This document shows, piece by piece, positions 48,901 through 60,323 of a DNA stretch of 64,000 nucleotides. This DNA comes from Stratiolaelaps scimitus (taxonomy: Eukaryota; Arthropoda; Arachnida; Mesostigmata; Laelapidae), in contig JABWDB010000009.1 in the NCBI GenBank assembly GCA_019614645.1, positions 1,550,001 to 1,614,000 of the forward strand. Reading direction: 5' to 3'. The position numbers and the translations under genes were made by a program. A model generated the notes under the pieces. It had not been told where the DNA came from and made no database searches. It was given only the letters and a program-made list of their open reading frames with translations. Numbering within the stretch: the first letter of the stretch is position 1; every line of letters begins with the position of its first letter.

Positions 48901-51900
48901 GGTTCAGATCTTCTCTATGCCCTGATGTCATTCGTGTTTGGAGCTGCAACTTGCACTTGACGAATCCTGATATAACTTCCACCCCTTTTGTGATATACAA
49001 CTATATACATGACTATACATGAAATATCGATTTGCTTGTTCATACAGTTTGTGGGCTAATAATTGCCCAAAAGCATCCCTCCCCCCTCCACCTAAGGTTT
49101 TCAGCCGCAGTGGCCGAGTGGATCTAATCATTTTCCTTACTGTTTCTACACGTAAATATTTGTATGTCACGCCTATGCCTGTCACGCCTATGTTGACTTT
49201 TATACCTAGGTGCGCGACGTCCGTCCCACGCATTGCTTAACTGAGGATGTACTTTAAGAGGTCATTGAAGGTTCGAACTTTGAGAATAAATGCAGCAGTG
49301 GCGCATTTCCGTACGTCGTCACAAGTTGCCTCTCAGGCGTATAGTGCATTAGTCGACTCGGAGTGAGAATCCAGGACAAAAAGGGAAGCTAAAAAAAGCA
49401 GATTCTACACCCGATAAAGTAACAAAGGTCGACTCAATCAAGTGTAAATCAAATGAGCCGCCTGGGGTCTTATGTTGAAATGCTGTGTTTTGTCCGCTTT
49501 TCATGTAGTACTGCTTCACAAATGCAGTGAAACATGAAGTAGTCTACCTCCGCTTAACGCAAGTGCCGAGTTCTGAGGCTATCGCTGTTATGCGTTGTCG
49601 AACACAAAACACCTTTTCCACCTAAAAAAATCTTTGCGGGCAACTAAAATCGACCTCGTTCATGCCTAATGCGGCCTAAAACCAGCCTTGTTCACGCCTA
49701 ATGCGAGGCGAAACTGGCCTCCACTTCGACTCGGTGACACTGTGTCACCAGCAGAATTACCTCCGACCTGCCAAGACTCCGTTATGAACTTCTGTTGCCG
49801 ACGACCAAAGCGCCGCACACGCGATCCAGTGAGTTGGGCTGATTGCTCATTAACGGTATCGCTGACCTGTTCATTTATGAAGCCGCATTCAGCATACCCC
49901 TTCCTAGACGTGTACCTTTGTGTGGATACCTTCACGCACTTAGCTATGCAGTACTCCCCGGTTGTCTTATGCTTGGGCCCGCGTCAGGGAGGTGTGGATT
50001 CCCCTCCGAACATTTGCTCGTAGTAATGCAGCCTTGCGAATAAGTGTCGAGAGATGTCTGCTGATAGAAAAAACGGTTCGAGAGCCTATAACAGCAAACG
50101 CAAGTTATGCCGCAGCTGGCAAGATATTGCGAAACTGATAACCCACACATCAGGCCTTAGGGACGCGGCAATGATTTCGAGGTTCCAAGGTGTGTTTACT
50201 AACAAAAAAAACGAAATATGGACAGCTTGAGTACATAGCACGAGAATGTGCCACTTCCCAGTAGGATGGCGTTGATTCATATACTTGTGCGTTGCAGGCC
50301 AATATATTTAAGTTCGTATCCGATGCGAGATTAATGAATACGTTAGTGCTCTCTCATCTCGTTGACCGCATTGTCATCGTTGTCAGAAATTCTCATCAAT
50401 TAACGTCATTTTTGGTAACTATTTTCTGCATTTGCTAGCTGGTCTTTCTCCCGCTCGCTGGCATAACACTATCAAAAGCACGGCACTTCACACTAGAGCA
50501 GTGGTACCGTACCTCTTGCACCGCTAATATTCACTGCATCGACAAAATTCTGCTGTCTTAAAAATTCCTATAGCATCGAGGCCGCTTAAGGGTCCCGGCT
50601 TCGTTCACAAGGACGACTCGAGCTGCCGGGATGTACGGCCGGCGCCCTTCTCGCGAAGCTCGTTTCCACTCGTTCGCGATCGAAATCGAGCGGATGGCCG
50701 GCAGATCGTAGACGAACGCGGTTGAAGACTAGGCGAAGGGGGGTGGATTGTGGGGTAGTCGGGGCTGGCTGGAGCAGAAGTGGCTGGCTAGTACAATCTC
50801 TAGCTAGCTAGCTATCGAAACGATTGGGATAGCTGCGTTTGAGCGTCGTTTGCCCAGCCTCCATCTTCTCTCCGTCTTGGCATTTCCTTTCTCTCCGACT
50901 CGGACACAATTGTGTCCCAATTTCGACCCGTTCGCTCGCCGAGTTCTCTTCTTCTCCAATTTATCTTCGATGCGATAGCTAGCTCGTCGCGCCGCCGACT
51001 ACAGTGTTCAATAGTCGCCGCCGGCGGGGGCGGCGGCGACTGCCACGGCGTTCCCCAACTCTGGCAAGAGGCAAAGAGCCAGCGATATGAGAAGACGGCA
51101 GTCCAAAGCTGCTTTCAAAGAAACTCCCTCCTTCCCTCCCTCTCTCTCTCCCGCTGTCTCTCTTTGTCTCTACCCTCAGTTGGGCTATATTGCTACAGCG
51201 GAGACACACGGCGACAGACGAACACCAATATAGGATAGGGGCGGAGAGAGAGAGCTAAACACTTTATGGCTTAATCGGCTACAATCGATTGTAGTTCCGA
51301 TGATACTCACCAATTTCCACCTAGAACTCACCGAACAGCAACGCCAGTCAACACACTACTGCGGGATTACCGTGCTCTTATTCGAATCTATACAAGCGTG
51401 CAAATCACACGTGTTTTTTCACCTCTCGCCTGAATGCCGTTCTATACCGGCGGCGATTCTTTGTTCAGTCTTCGTCAGAGAAACGAGAGAAAAACACTAG
51501 CGAAAATACACACTCACAATCAGATTGTAAACAAAGGCAAACACCTACATTCATACGACAGCGTAGACTATGCAAATGTCTCCGACACGTGCGTGGCCAC
51601 CGTTGGGGAACAGCACACCGGGAACAAAGGCGACGTGGTATCCAGCCTTGCTCCGCGCAACGCGGTTAATATTCGGTACGTTTTGTATTCGACGGCCGTT
51701 TCGGCTCAAAATAGGCACACAAACAACAGCTAGATGTGCGAGCATATAGAACAGGAGAAGCGAAACACGGCTCGAGTTCGGATAATCCGCGCGGCCTTAA
51801 CCGGATGCCAACCTGACGGACGACACTATGAGCTGTTACCATTGCGAAGCTATCGCACCTCGCAGATAGGCAAAACAACACGACGCGGGTGGACACCTGT

Positions 51901-52390
51901 ACCGCGGACCTGTTTCTGCGACAGCGATTGTGTATCGCGTCACGCTTTGTCAGCTCGTGTCAGCGCGCCGGAGGCCGAATTCATAAAGAAAAAAAAAACG
52001 AGACAGCCTCGGCTATTACCGGCACATATACATATCTCATTATAGCCGGTGTGTGTTGCCATTGATAGTGCTCACTACAGCGTACGCCCGTGCCATCGAA
52101 GTTAAGTATGCGCATACTAGTGGACGCAATTGAGCAACGACCGTGTGGACAGATAGGTGGAGTATCGGTTCTAGTTCCATATACGTGCAGATGAGTTGTC
52201 TTGCATGTGGCACCTGGACATTTGCGCAATTGCAAAGCTGTGCGGGTGTACGCAACAAAAATATAGCCCAAAATGCTATCTGCAATGTATTACACGCAAG
52301 TTATGCAAGTGCCGATCAAATTGAGTTTGATGCCTGACGTTGAACCGCTTGTTACGTATGTTTGATTGTTCGATCCAGTTCCATTTGCGC
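45971..52390. other. No recognised gene; GC-rich patches
   Basis: The longest frame is 46286-46813 minus (175 codons) in GC-rich sequence at 46,100-46,850. It overlaps several opposite-strand frames and has no recognisable domain. Other frames (48394-48795 plus, 49688-50023 plus) are likewise unrecognised. A short TA run lies near 47882-47896 and CT runs at about 51133-51168. Confidence 0.4.
51014..51040. repeat. Perfect GC-only 10-bp hairpin
   Basis: The arm GTCGCCGCCG (51014-51023) and its exact complement (51031-51040) are separated by a G-rich 7-base loop, in a CpG-rich patch. Confidence 0.8.
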
Positions 52391-52392
52391 AC

Positions 52393-52403
52393 AATATATA
52401 TAT

Positions 52404-52440
<37 letters not shown>

Positions 52441-52444
52441 TATA
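52393..52444. repeat. (TA)n microsatellite
   Basis: An interrupted TA run of about 50 bp ends some 60 bp before the LTR element. Confidence 0.95.
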
Positions 52445-52506
52445 AATCGGGCATAAGACTAGAAGAGGTCTTTCCTTATAGTCACAAGAGAGAGGGAGAA
52501 TACTCT

Positions 52507-52676
52507 TGTAATACCGTCGAACGTCACTTGAGATTTTACCAAGCTTAACGAAATGAACACTCCGAACAGCTCGGTATGGAAGAGACGTTCGATTTGTTTA
52601 CAATTCCTTTTATACCTCCTATCGAGTACAGCGGCATTTTCTGCCCGAAGCGCCACTCTCTGTGGCACTCTCATTA
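52507..52676 (-). repeat. Downstream (3') LTR
   Basis: About 170 bp. On the minus strand it contains GGTATAAAAGG as a TATA-like box and ends in TATTACA. It begins TAATGAGAG, where the other LTR begins TGATGGGAG, so the terminal TG has probably mutated. An insertion of about 24 bp relative to the other LTR explains the longer length. Confidence 0.7.
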
Positions 52677-52720
52677 TTTGGTCGATCGTAACGACTCCCC
52701 CCCCCACCCCAAATGTTCTA

Positions 52721-53460
52721 TTAATCTGATATTCTAGCTTCTACATTCTCCCTTCCATTATTAACTGCTTCCAGGACCGTTAGTACATAATCACTCTCTA
52801 TATGTCTCCTAATTCTTGTTCGATTGTCTTGTCTCCTCGAAATCATTTTTCCGCCTGACTTCCACTGTAATTTCCTCACCATTCCGTCCGATTCCCTTTG
52901 TATCCAATTCTCATTGTTTTTATGATCCACGCTACCCACTTCTGGGGAGCTTTTCTTTTATACTTTCTTTCTTTTCTATTTTCTTCTCGTTAGCACTGTG
53001 TATTAGCACTCGTACTCTTAACTTATTCTCCGGGACCGTATTTTTGTATGACCGTATATTTGTGGACGGTGCCGATGTTCCTCTAATATTGGCTACTACT
53101 CCGTCACAAGGTTCAACCGGTGACCCCCAGGCCACAAGTCTCCGTACCATGTCTGCCATGTTATTGTCTGCCCCGGCATTGCAAATACCTGTGATGAGCA
53201 TCATTTGACGTAGCCGATGCATAGGCTGTTGGTCCCTCGTCATCCTTGTGGTGTTTTAATGGCATCCGTACATCCGATGCATGAGTTACTACTGTCGCTA
53301 GAAGTGTCTGGTCAAAAAATAGGTATTCGTGACGCTTCGGCTATCCGATTTTTGATTTTGGGAAAATCTTCTCCTTATTCTACATCCCCGGTGAACTTCG
53401 TCACTTCCTTTAAGCTCGGCTTCACGACGTCTGAGTATGTCTCGACGAACCATATATAGC
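52721..53460 (-). pseudogene. Degraded protein-coding remnant inside the LTR element
   Basis: Minus-strand frames 53243-52932 and 52939-52721, plus a readable stretch just upstream near 53460-53370, have an ordinary charged protein composition (Lys/Arg/Asn/Glu-rich) unlike the chance frames elsewhere. They lie in tandem in one direction but in different frames separated by stops. Position in an LTR element suggests a gag-like remnant. I see no zinc knuckle, DTG protease motif or YXDD polymerase motif, so the assignment is positional only. Confidence 0.3.
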
Positions 53461-53817
53461 TATCCTTGTTATTCCCACTACATAGATTTAATCTGCGGAT
53501 ACGCTTGCGGTCCTTGCATCTCCTTTGTTTGATCCTGCCCTTATCCCATCTATCCCAATCTCGAAGCCTATCAACTCGATTCCCCTCGTATCCCCCTTAT
53601 CTATTTGTACTGTACGTACTACTTCCGAATCTAACCGAGAATGCGTTGAATACAACGATCGTCTTCGGTTTGTTGCCGACCTGATTCGCTTCTGGGTTCC
53701 AGTAGTCGTCGTGCGAGGCTCCTAAAACGGTGACTGTCGTCCTTTGTTCCTTCGCAACAGCGAGCGAAATGTGCTGCTAAGCCTTACCTGAAGCATTGGC
53801 GCCCCTTCGCTGGACGC

Positions 53818-54030
53818 TCATTTGCCCCGCCACGTGACCTGGTGATCCATGTGCATTGTCTCACATATGCTGATTACTTCGTCGCGTCTGTACCGCACGC
53901 GACTCGGGATCCCGGTTCGTTCAGTATGTCGCTGGACCCCGTCCGCACTGATTCTAAGCGCATTCATGGTCACTTCGAAACCCGGTTTCACTTGGATCTT
54001 GTTCCACTCGATAGCACAGTGCCATTGCAC
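53818..54030 (-). pseudogene. Possible upstream remnant of the element's protein
   Basis: A 70-codon minus-strand frame with balanced composition lies upstream, in the element's orientation, of the 52721-53460 remnant. It is interrupted on both sides. It may be part of the same decayed gag-like gene; no motif is recognisable, and an overlapping plus-strand frame is also open. Confidence 0.2.
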
Positions 54031-54514
54031 TACTCACTGTGAGACGGTCCACCTTCTGGAACAGCCGCTCCTGGATCCTCGTACCCACCGTCAGCATCGA
54101 CACGAGTGCCTCGAGTGTCCGGGCTAAAGTTTACAATCTGCCATCGACTCGCCCTACTGCTTCGCCCGTCTGAAGAACTCATCTCGTGCCACCGCGAGAC
54201 CCTACCGAACCACGAACGGTTTCGTCAGCTTCGCACGTAGGCGGTCGTCCTCGCGTCGTTCTACATCGACCTCCTCATCTTCCCCTTCGAGAGCGCTCAA
54301 CTACGCTGCCCCCGCCTCCCCCCAGGCCAAGGCAGTATGTAAGTAACGCACATTTCATCGTGACACTCCGGCCGCCACCCAAGGCAACTAGAGAGATTCC
54401 GACCGCTCGTATACAGTTGCCCCACGGTGTTGCTGGGTCACCCGTTGGCAGGAACGGTGGTGGGGGAGAGATGTCGGTGAATACGCACGTGTTGCGTTTG
54501 TCGACTCCGCCAAT

Positions 54515-54660
54515 TGTAATATCGTCCAATGTCACGGGAGATCCTGCCAGGCCTAACGAAACGAACACTCCGAGTAGCTCGCTATGAAAGGGACTGTCTG
54601 TTTATTTGCAGTTCCCCTTATACCTATAGAGTACAGCGCCACCCTGTAGCACTCCCATCA
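54515..54660 (-). repeat. Upstream (5') LTR
   Basis: About 146 bp with intact TG...CA ends on either strand. In minus orientation: TATAAGG promoter-like box, AATAAA about 15 bp further on, end at ATATTACA. The primer-binding-site candidate follows at about 54496-54512. Confidence 0.7.
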
Positions 54661-56603
54661 TATCTACATATTCCTAGATATTTCAGGAGCGCAGTTGCAG
54701 TGACCTTGATCCTCTATGATTGGTTCCGTCATTTGAAATTGATCTTCATTCATTTCCTTCATTTTTCATAGATCGTAAGATCTTAGGTGTGATATGTACA
54801 TTTGATTTGGCACGATTTTCGTTTCGCGTTATCACAATACTATTAGTCTCAGCCGTTACGCAGATTGAGAGTCTACGCGAAACCGAAGACCATGCAAGTA
54901 CAATCAAATAATAAGATTTCCTTTACGCCCAGCCTATGGGATCTTAACACCTCATAAATATAAGGCTAACTATAACAAATAATCATATATCACGATAACT
55001 GGATGGATAGCTTATCTCGACGCAATGATTTGGTTGAGCTCGCATTGGCTGAACTAGAGCAGAATGTTCCGTCAAGCTCGCCCCCCCACTTGGTGACGCT
55101 CTGAAGAGAATTTCAGAATTCGGAACTCAAATTGTCACCTATTGACCGAACTGCAGTTTTCCTATCCGTAAAATACCCGTTAAAAAATATCAACGGATAT
55201 TCTTACATCATCTTATTGCTTGCTTTCTATAATCGACCATTTTTCTTCCAATCCATACTCAACGCATATTCGCTAGACAGTAACGACCTCCGGAAGGAAT
55301 CTGATTTCAAAGTGATCTGGGACTGTCTAAAGGAGAGAGAGAGAGAGAGGGGTGGCGACGCAAACTAGCACATAGTGCATGCGCCGTTTGAGCTAGTACA
55401 TTGTGTCTAGCTCGGGGGTAGCCGTGAGAAGGGAACCAGAAGCCTTGGTTGAATCGTCGTTCGCACAGAGTGACGACGCCGTAGCTGCAATGATGGACAG
55501 AGTGTAAGCTTTAACTGAAGGGGTCTCGGTCCGCCGCGACCGGCTTCTTTAGCGTGGAAGAAAGGCGGGACAAGGGGGTGAATTCATCGCGCAGCAAAAA
55601 ACATGGCCAGGCTCATTCAGCCACGAAAGCTCGTCGAGACCCTATCGTTGAAGACAAGACTTCGCGTCAGGAAGGCTGTCGCGACGTGCTGCCGGACATC
55701 ACTAGGTACCATTAGGCCATCATTAGCGATTTGATGTCGTGCTGGCGCACGAGCTGGCGACGCGAGCCAACGACGCAAGGCCCGACGAGATCGTCGACAT
55801 CCACCGACACAGCTGACCACTTTAACCTGCGGAATAGATCTCGAAGGCAGGCGGAACGGAGTGAATGTTAATATAGATGATGAAGAGGAAGGCTTCTGGC
55901 CCTCGAAGGCCGAAACCCTTGTCGGATTCCGAAGCTAATAGGTTCTGGCTCTCCAAGGTGACGGCAACTCCGTGGCCCCACTGCCCAGAGCACGTCTGTG
56001 TGGCTGTGGCACGTCGTTCATTTGATTCTGCTCGAAATAGTGAAGGGACCCTGGGAATATGAGGAAACTATACGCTCTCTAAATACGCTACGATGGCTCT
56101 CTAGAAATATATATATATGCACTTTAGAAATGTGATGTATAACTTCAGACTGTCGCTGCATTAACGCGGCGAACTAATGCCACTTTGCTAGAGTGTGAAC
56201 TTGGCGTTGTAGCTTCAAGAAGACTAAGCTGTTAATTGAACCAAAGACGCTATTAATATGCGAAAATGAATACTAGTTATTAATATTGACCAAAACGCTA
56301 TTAATGTGCAAAAAGCAATTACAATAACACGGTCCTGTTTCGATGTTTTTACAAAGTCACCTACTCGAGTAAACTGAAGTGCTAAAATGTAATCTCATAT
56401 GTTTTTGTTGACCATCAAATCATGCTTTATATAATACATAGGACAAATACATAGAAGACAAATGACATTTCCTTCCCATTTCATCTTCTAGCATTGTTAT
56501 TATCCAATCCCAACACAAATTTCCAGCAATTTTGAGCGCGGCATGACAACCATTACGCCAAAGGCCCTCTCTTACTCCTCCCTCTCTTTCTCTCGGTTTA
56601 GTA
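54661..56603. other. No recognised gene
   Basis: Frames here are short (60-80 codons) and unrecognised. A short GA run lies near 55334-55350 and a TA run near 56107-56118. Confidence 0.5.
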
Positions 56604-56650
56604 AAGTCTCCGGACTGACACACAGCCACCATTTGATGTCAACGATTTAG
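56604..56650 (-). mobile_element. SINE family 2, 3'-end fragment
   Basis: About 45 bp match the 3' end of SINE family 2 in minus orientation: a CTCCGGACTGACACACAG string followed by CCACCATTTGATGTC, compared with CCAACATTTAACGTCC in other copies. Similarity fades beyond 56650. It is a short, old fragment. Confidence 0.5.
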
Positions 56651-57684
56651 TGGAGTGTCATCTGCTCCTTGTCGATGCTTGCCTTCAAGGCAACAACCCC
56701 ATTCGTTACCTTCTGGATAGAATGCGAAATCGACAAATAGCATGATAGTTCAAATATTGAAATTAATATTAGGAGTTCACAGCTCTCTGATTCCTCCCGC
56801 AAAAGCCGAGGTCATCATCCAAGATGGCGTAAATAAAGCTGTTCCAACGAAACAGAAAACCTCTCGTTGTTTCTAACTCCCCGCAGTGCTTCGGATACTT
56901 GTGGCATCGAATTCGTGGCTGGTATGTTATCCCACAACACAGTGCGATACAGATATTCCCATATATAGCTATGTACGCCAAAATACGAGGGTGACAGCGC
57001 AGCTCAGGGACTCGAGATATGAGGCCTCGAGGGACAGTCCGAAGAAGGAGAAAGGCGAACAGGGGTTAGAGCTTTTCATTCATTTGATGGCACACGGATG
57101 CTGGTGGTCGGCAGATCAGCAAACCCAAGTTCCGAGCTCGTAGCTATGAAATAGTTTGCGAGGATAGCGAATGTTCGGGGCATCGCCCGAGGCTGTTTCA
57201 TTATCATTAGCGATAATTGATTCTGGGAGATTGTTCTTCCCAACTCGGACTCTTCGAGCCATTCGCTTTAGTAAGGCACTTCGAAAGAGATAGAGAGCGC
57301 TTTTCAACGGCCTTTACCGAGATTTGCCCAACCGACGCACATCGACGAACAAAAAGGAGGTCTCGAAGTCAAGACCATTTTTCAATTCGCTCATCGATAT
57401 TGTTCCGGATCAGCTGTGGCAGTAACAGCACACAAATAGTGATAATGATTTACATTATCGTACTGTGGTCGCCAAGATGAGTTAGCGCGATTCCAGCCCT
57501 TTGTCGTAATCGAAGATCATCTATATTCGCAAATCGTTCGCTTGTTGGCATCAGGATACATTGGTAGCCTTGAGGTAGACGGCATAGCCCGTCGCCGCCG
57601 CACGGAGCTGGGACACGCACACGCATATGGAAAACCGTAATTATCTTAATTGGTTATACTATAGAACATGTAACAGTTACATGC

Positions 57685-57868
57685 GATGCTGAGTGGTTCA
57701 GTGGTAATCACTTTTCACAGGAGGAAACTTTCTTCAAATACACGGACACGACTAGAGACGTTCCAATCTAAATGGAAAGCGGGCCGATCCCGTGCAAGTT
57801 TGACGTGGATGACAAAGCGTCTCTACCTGTTAAAACCATCTTCTTTTGAGAGTCTGTCTCTGCCGTAG
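57685..57868 (+). mobile_element. SINE family 1 copy with tRNA-like promoter
   Basis: The copy opens with GAGTGGTTCAGTGGTAA, close to a polymerase III A box of the tRNA-Gly/Glu type (TGGTTCAGTGG), and carries a GTTCCAATC B-box-like string at 57760-57768, about 70 bp downstream. The part from 57716 to 57868 aligns with 30411-30563 in the same orientation. Both end at a TAG-containing string with no poly(A). No tRNA secondary structure closes, so it is a derived repeat and not a tRNA gene. Confidence 0.6.
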
Positions 57869-57879
57869 TTTCTCAGTAG

Positions 57880-59004
57880 CAATCCCAGTTAGCCTGTACT
57901 AAGCTTTGGCTTACACTGGTTCGACTCCCCCGTGGCGCCTTTGCATTTAGGGGCCCGTCTTCTGAAGCAACGAATGTCAGTCGAAAAGCAGCCCTTGTTT
58001 TAATGCTCAGATATAGGCGTCTCAAAACCTAATCGTTGTCGTAACGATGTCACGTCATCATGAGATTTCTAGAAATGTAAGTTTCGGATAACGATTTTCC
58101 TATGATTTTGCCTTGACAGTACGGCTCGCAGACTCGACTTGATTTTATACAATCTTTACTACAGTAAGATGGGGCTGTAACTCAACTCGCTCACACTCGT
58201 CTCGCTCGCGTTCCAGCGCGGAGCAGGTTCTCTTCATCACCAGCTAAACTCTGGCGACTTCTACCTCTATCATTCTGACCACATGGTTATTAAAAGAGCA
58301 GGCTTTCGCATCTGCATCTAAATTGGTGAACTTCGCTAGCATGACGTCAGAATGGCCTCAAGGTGGCTGGTTGTGCTTTCAGAGGGTATGCGATTATCAG
58401 TCGCTGTCATCCAGCTATCCAAACCAACCAACCAAAAAGCTTTGTGGGTTGGAATCGTTTGCGAGTTTATTAGGACGCTCTGTTTCCTTGAAGGCTAGAC
58501 TTCCCGCGTGGATTCGTTCTTTTGACCTGCTGCTAAGATGCCACGTTGCCCTTCTCTCCGACAACTACTGCGAATGTTTTAGGTTACTTGCCTGCCCAAG
58601 GCCAACCGGCCAGGACGTCTCTAAAGAGCCTAGCTAGGGGGTACAGCTTCTGCTCAAGCAACCACGCTGACTGCGGAAGAGAGTCTCGCAAGCGCCACCG
58701 CCCTCCTAGCACTCCCCCGTAATGCCGGTAAACCCTTGATGTAATCCTTTGATCGGCCGCCAGGTCCGCCGCGGGTCCGCACCAGCGTCTCAATGGGCTT
58801 TCCGTTTCTTCACTCGTCGCAACTGTAAAGCCCTCAAGACAAACGGCGCCCCTCACACGAGGTGACCAGGGATGATTGGCCGGCGGATGCCGGACGAGGC
58901 TGGTCGGGGTTAGTGTCACTGGAGAATCAAGCGAACGCACTAGTTCTGAACGTGAACGCTGAGGCGACCGTCCTGAAAATCCAACTTAATCTTTCAAATT
59001 CAAC
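57880..59004. other. No recognised gene
   Basis: Frames at 58323-58637 plus and 58584-58940 minus overlap each other and carry no recognisable domain. A GGTTCGACTCC string at 57927-57937 matches a B box but has no closing T stem. Confidence 0.4.
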
Positions 59005-59382
59005 ATGGCCGGAGGCCGCCGGGACGGAGGGAGTTCAGCTGTTTCCGGAGACACGCTGTTTCCGTATCTCGCCGTAGTCTGTGCGTTATGCTCGAAGCAA
59101 GCGAAGGCGGGTAGCACCAGCAGAGCTGTTGGAGGACTCGATCGTCCCATTCAAAAGGAGCTAAGCGCCGTGTATGGGCTCGTAAGTGCGGAGCAGATCG
59201 CTGACGGGGTGCGGCCTTCGACTTACGAATGGAGGTTTGGTTTGGCCGCCAGTTCCCACGCACGCACTTCACATTGTGCTTGTGTGCATGAGTGGCACGG
59301 TGTGGCGTCTGTGTATGTTATCCTAATAAATGAACGAACGAACAAGCAAACAGACAAACGTGCATACGGATATCTGAATTGA
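59005..59382 (+). other. Possible 3' end of a LINE-type retroposon
   Basis: Just after 59320 the sequence reads AATAAATGAACGAACGAAC and continues in a CAAACAGACAAAC pattern. Such AATAAATGAACGAACGAA-type tails are common at the 3' ends of arthropod non-LTR retroposons. The upstream 125-codon frame runs through this tail, which is unlikely for a host gene, and shows no reverse transcriptase or endonuclease motif. If a LINE, only its extreme 3' end is present. Confidence 0.25.
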
Positions 59383-60291
59383 TCCAGATACTGTTTGCCT
59401 AGTGATCATAGCTGCGACACTTAGCTCATCCCGTTTGTGGCTACATCGTCTATAGATGACATTGGGTATAGATGATATTTACGAAGCATCAGCGGAACGA
59501 ACACTCAACAGGGTAAGGGACATGGCAATTGGATACTATTCTCCGCGAATCGACTCAGCTTTTCAGCCGCAATAGCCAATTTATATGGAGCTATAAGGGA
59601 ATCGGCTGCCTACCGAGCCCTGTTCAGGTGTGTTCCGCGTCTTGAGTCCGAAGTGAAAAGCCTAAAGGACCAAAACCGCTTTAATCATAATTCGTCAGAT
59701 GCTTAGATGAAATGGTGGTCCATTCCTAGACGACTATCAATAGCGCTAATTTTAATATTCAACTGCTGGGCTATAATCTTCACCTGCCATGATAACCTGC
59801 AGATTGTCCTATGGTGTGCAAATGTAAACGCCGTCGGGCATTCAAATAGTCATCGAACCTCTAGACAGGTCCTAGCAAAATATCGATCCAGTCTCGAAGC
59901 TCTAGTCGAAGAAGTACAGTAAGGAGATATATGATAAAAATACACCTTTTGTTCGGTGTTTTTTAGAGAGATAGCGAACCATAAAACCACCATTGGAGAT
60001 AGCGAACCCCTTTCGAGATCTGGGGATCCTCACGGCTGACCACCACAAAACCTGAGTCCGTTGGCAGGCTATTCGATTGCTGCGTTACGCCCATTTTAAA
60101 TTATGCATCACCGATATGCCATACGAGTAGAGTGAGAAACCGAAATCCTTAAGTCGACTGAAAAAACTTCAACCCTCACCATCCCTCTAGAAGCTTATGT
60201 GCTTCGAATCCACGAACTATTCTATAACAAAAGTACTGTTCTAGATACGTTCGATAAAGTTCGACCCTAAACTAAAAGACATTCAGTTACA

Positions 60292-60323
<32 letters not shown>

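Larger units (their letters stand above)
52507..54660 (-). mobile_element. Short LTR retroelement, minus orientation
   Basis: Two direct repeats, 52507-52676 and 54515-54660, share TGTAATA, ACGAAACGAACACTCCG-like and GAGTACAGCG landmarks in the same order and flank 1.84 kb. On the minus strand the upstream LTR starts TGATGGGAG and ends ATATTACA, so it has TG...CA ends, a TATA-like TATAAGG (TATAAAAGG in the other LTR) and a downstream AATAAA. Two bases after it comes TGGCGGAGTCGACAAAC, a plausible tRNA primer-binding site. A G-rich purine tract lies before the other LTR. No reverse transcriptase, integrase or protease was seen; with about 2.15 kb total it resembles a TRIM-like or internally deleted element. 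No target-site duplication is clear. Confidence 0.7.

Noticed and set aside
57889..57940. tRNA-like segment with TAGCCTGTACT and GGTTCGACTCC
   Set aside because: A/B box spacing is plausible, but the T stem would pair ACTGG with CCCCC, which fails, and no acceptor stem exists.
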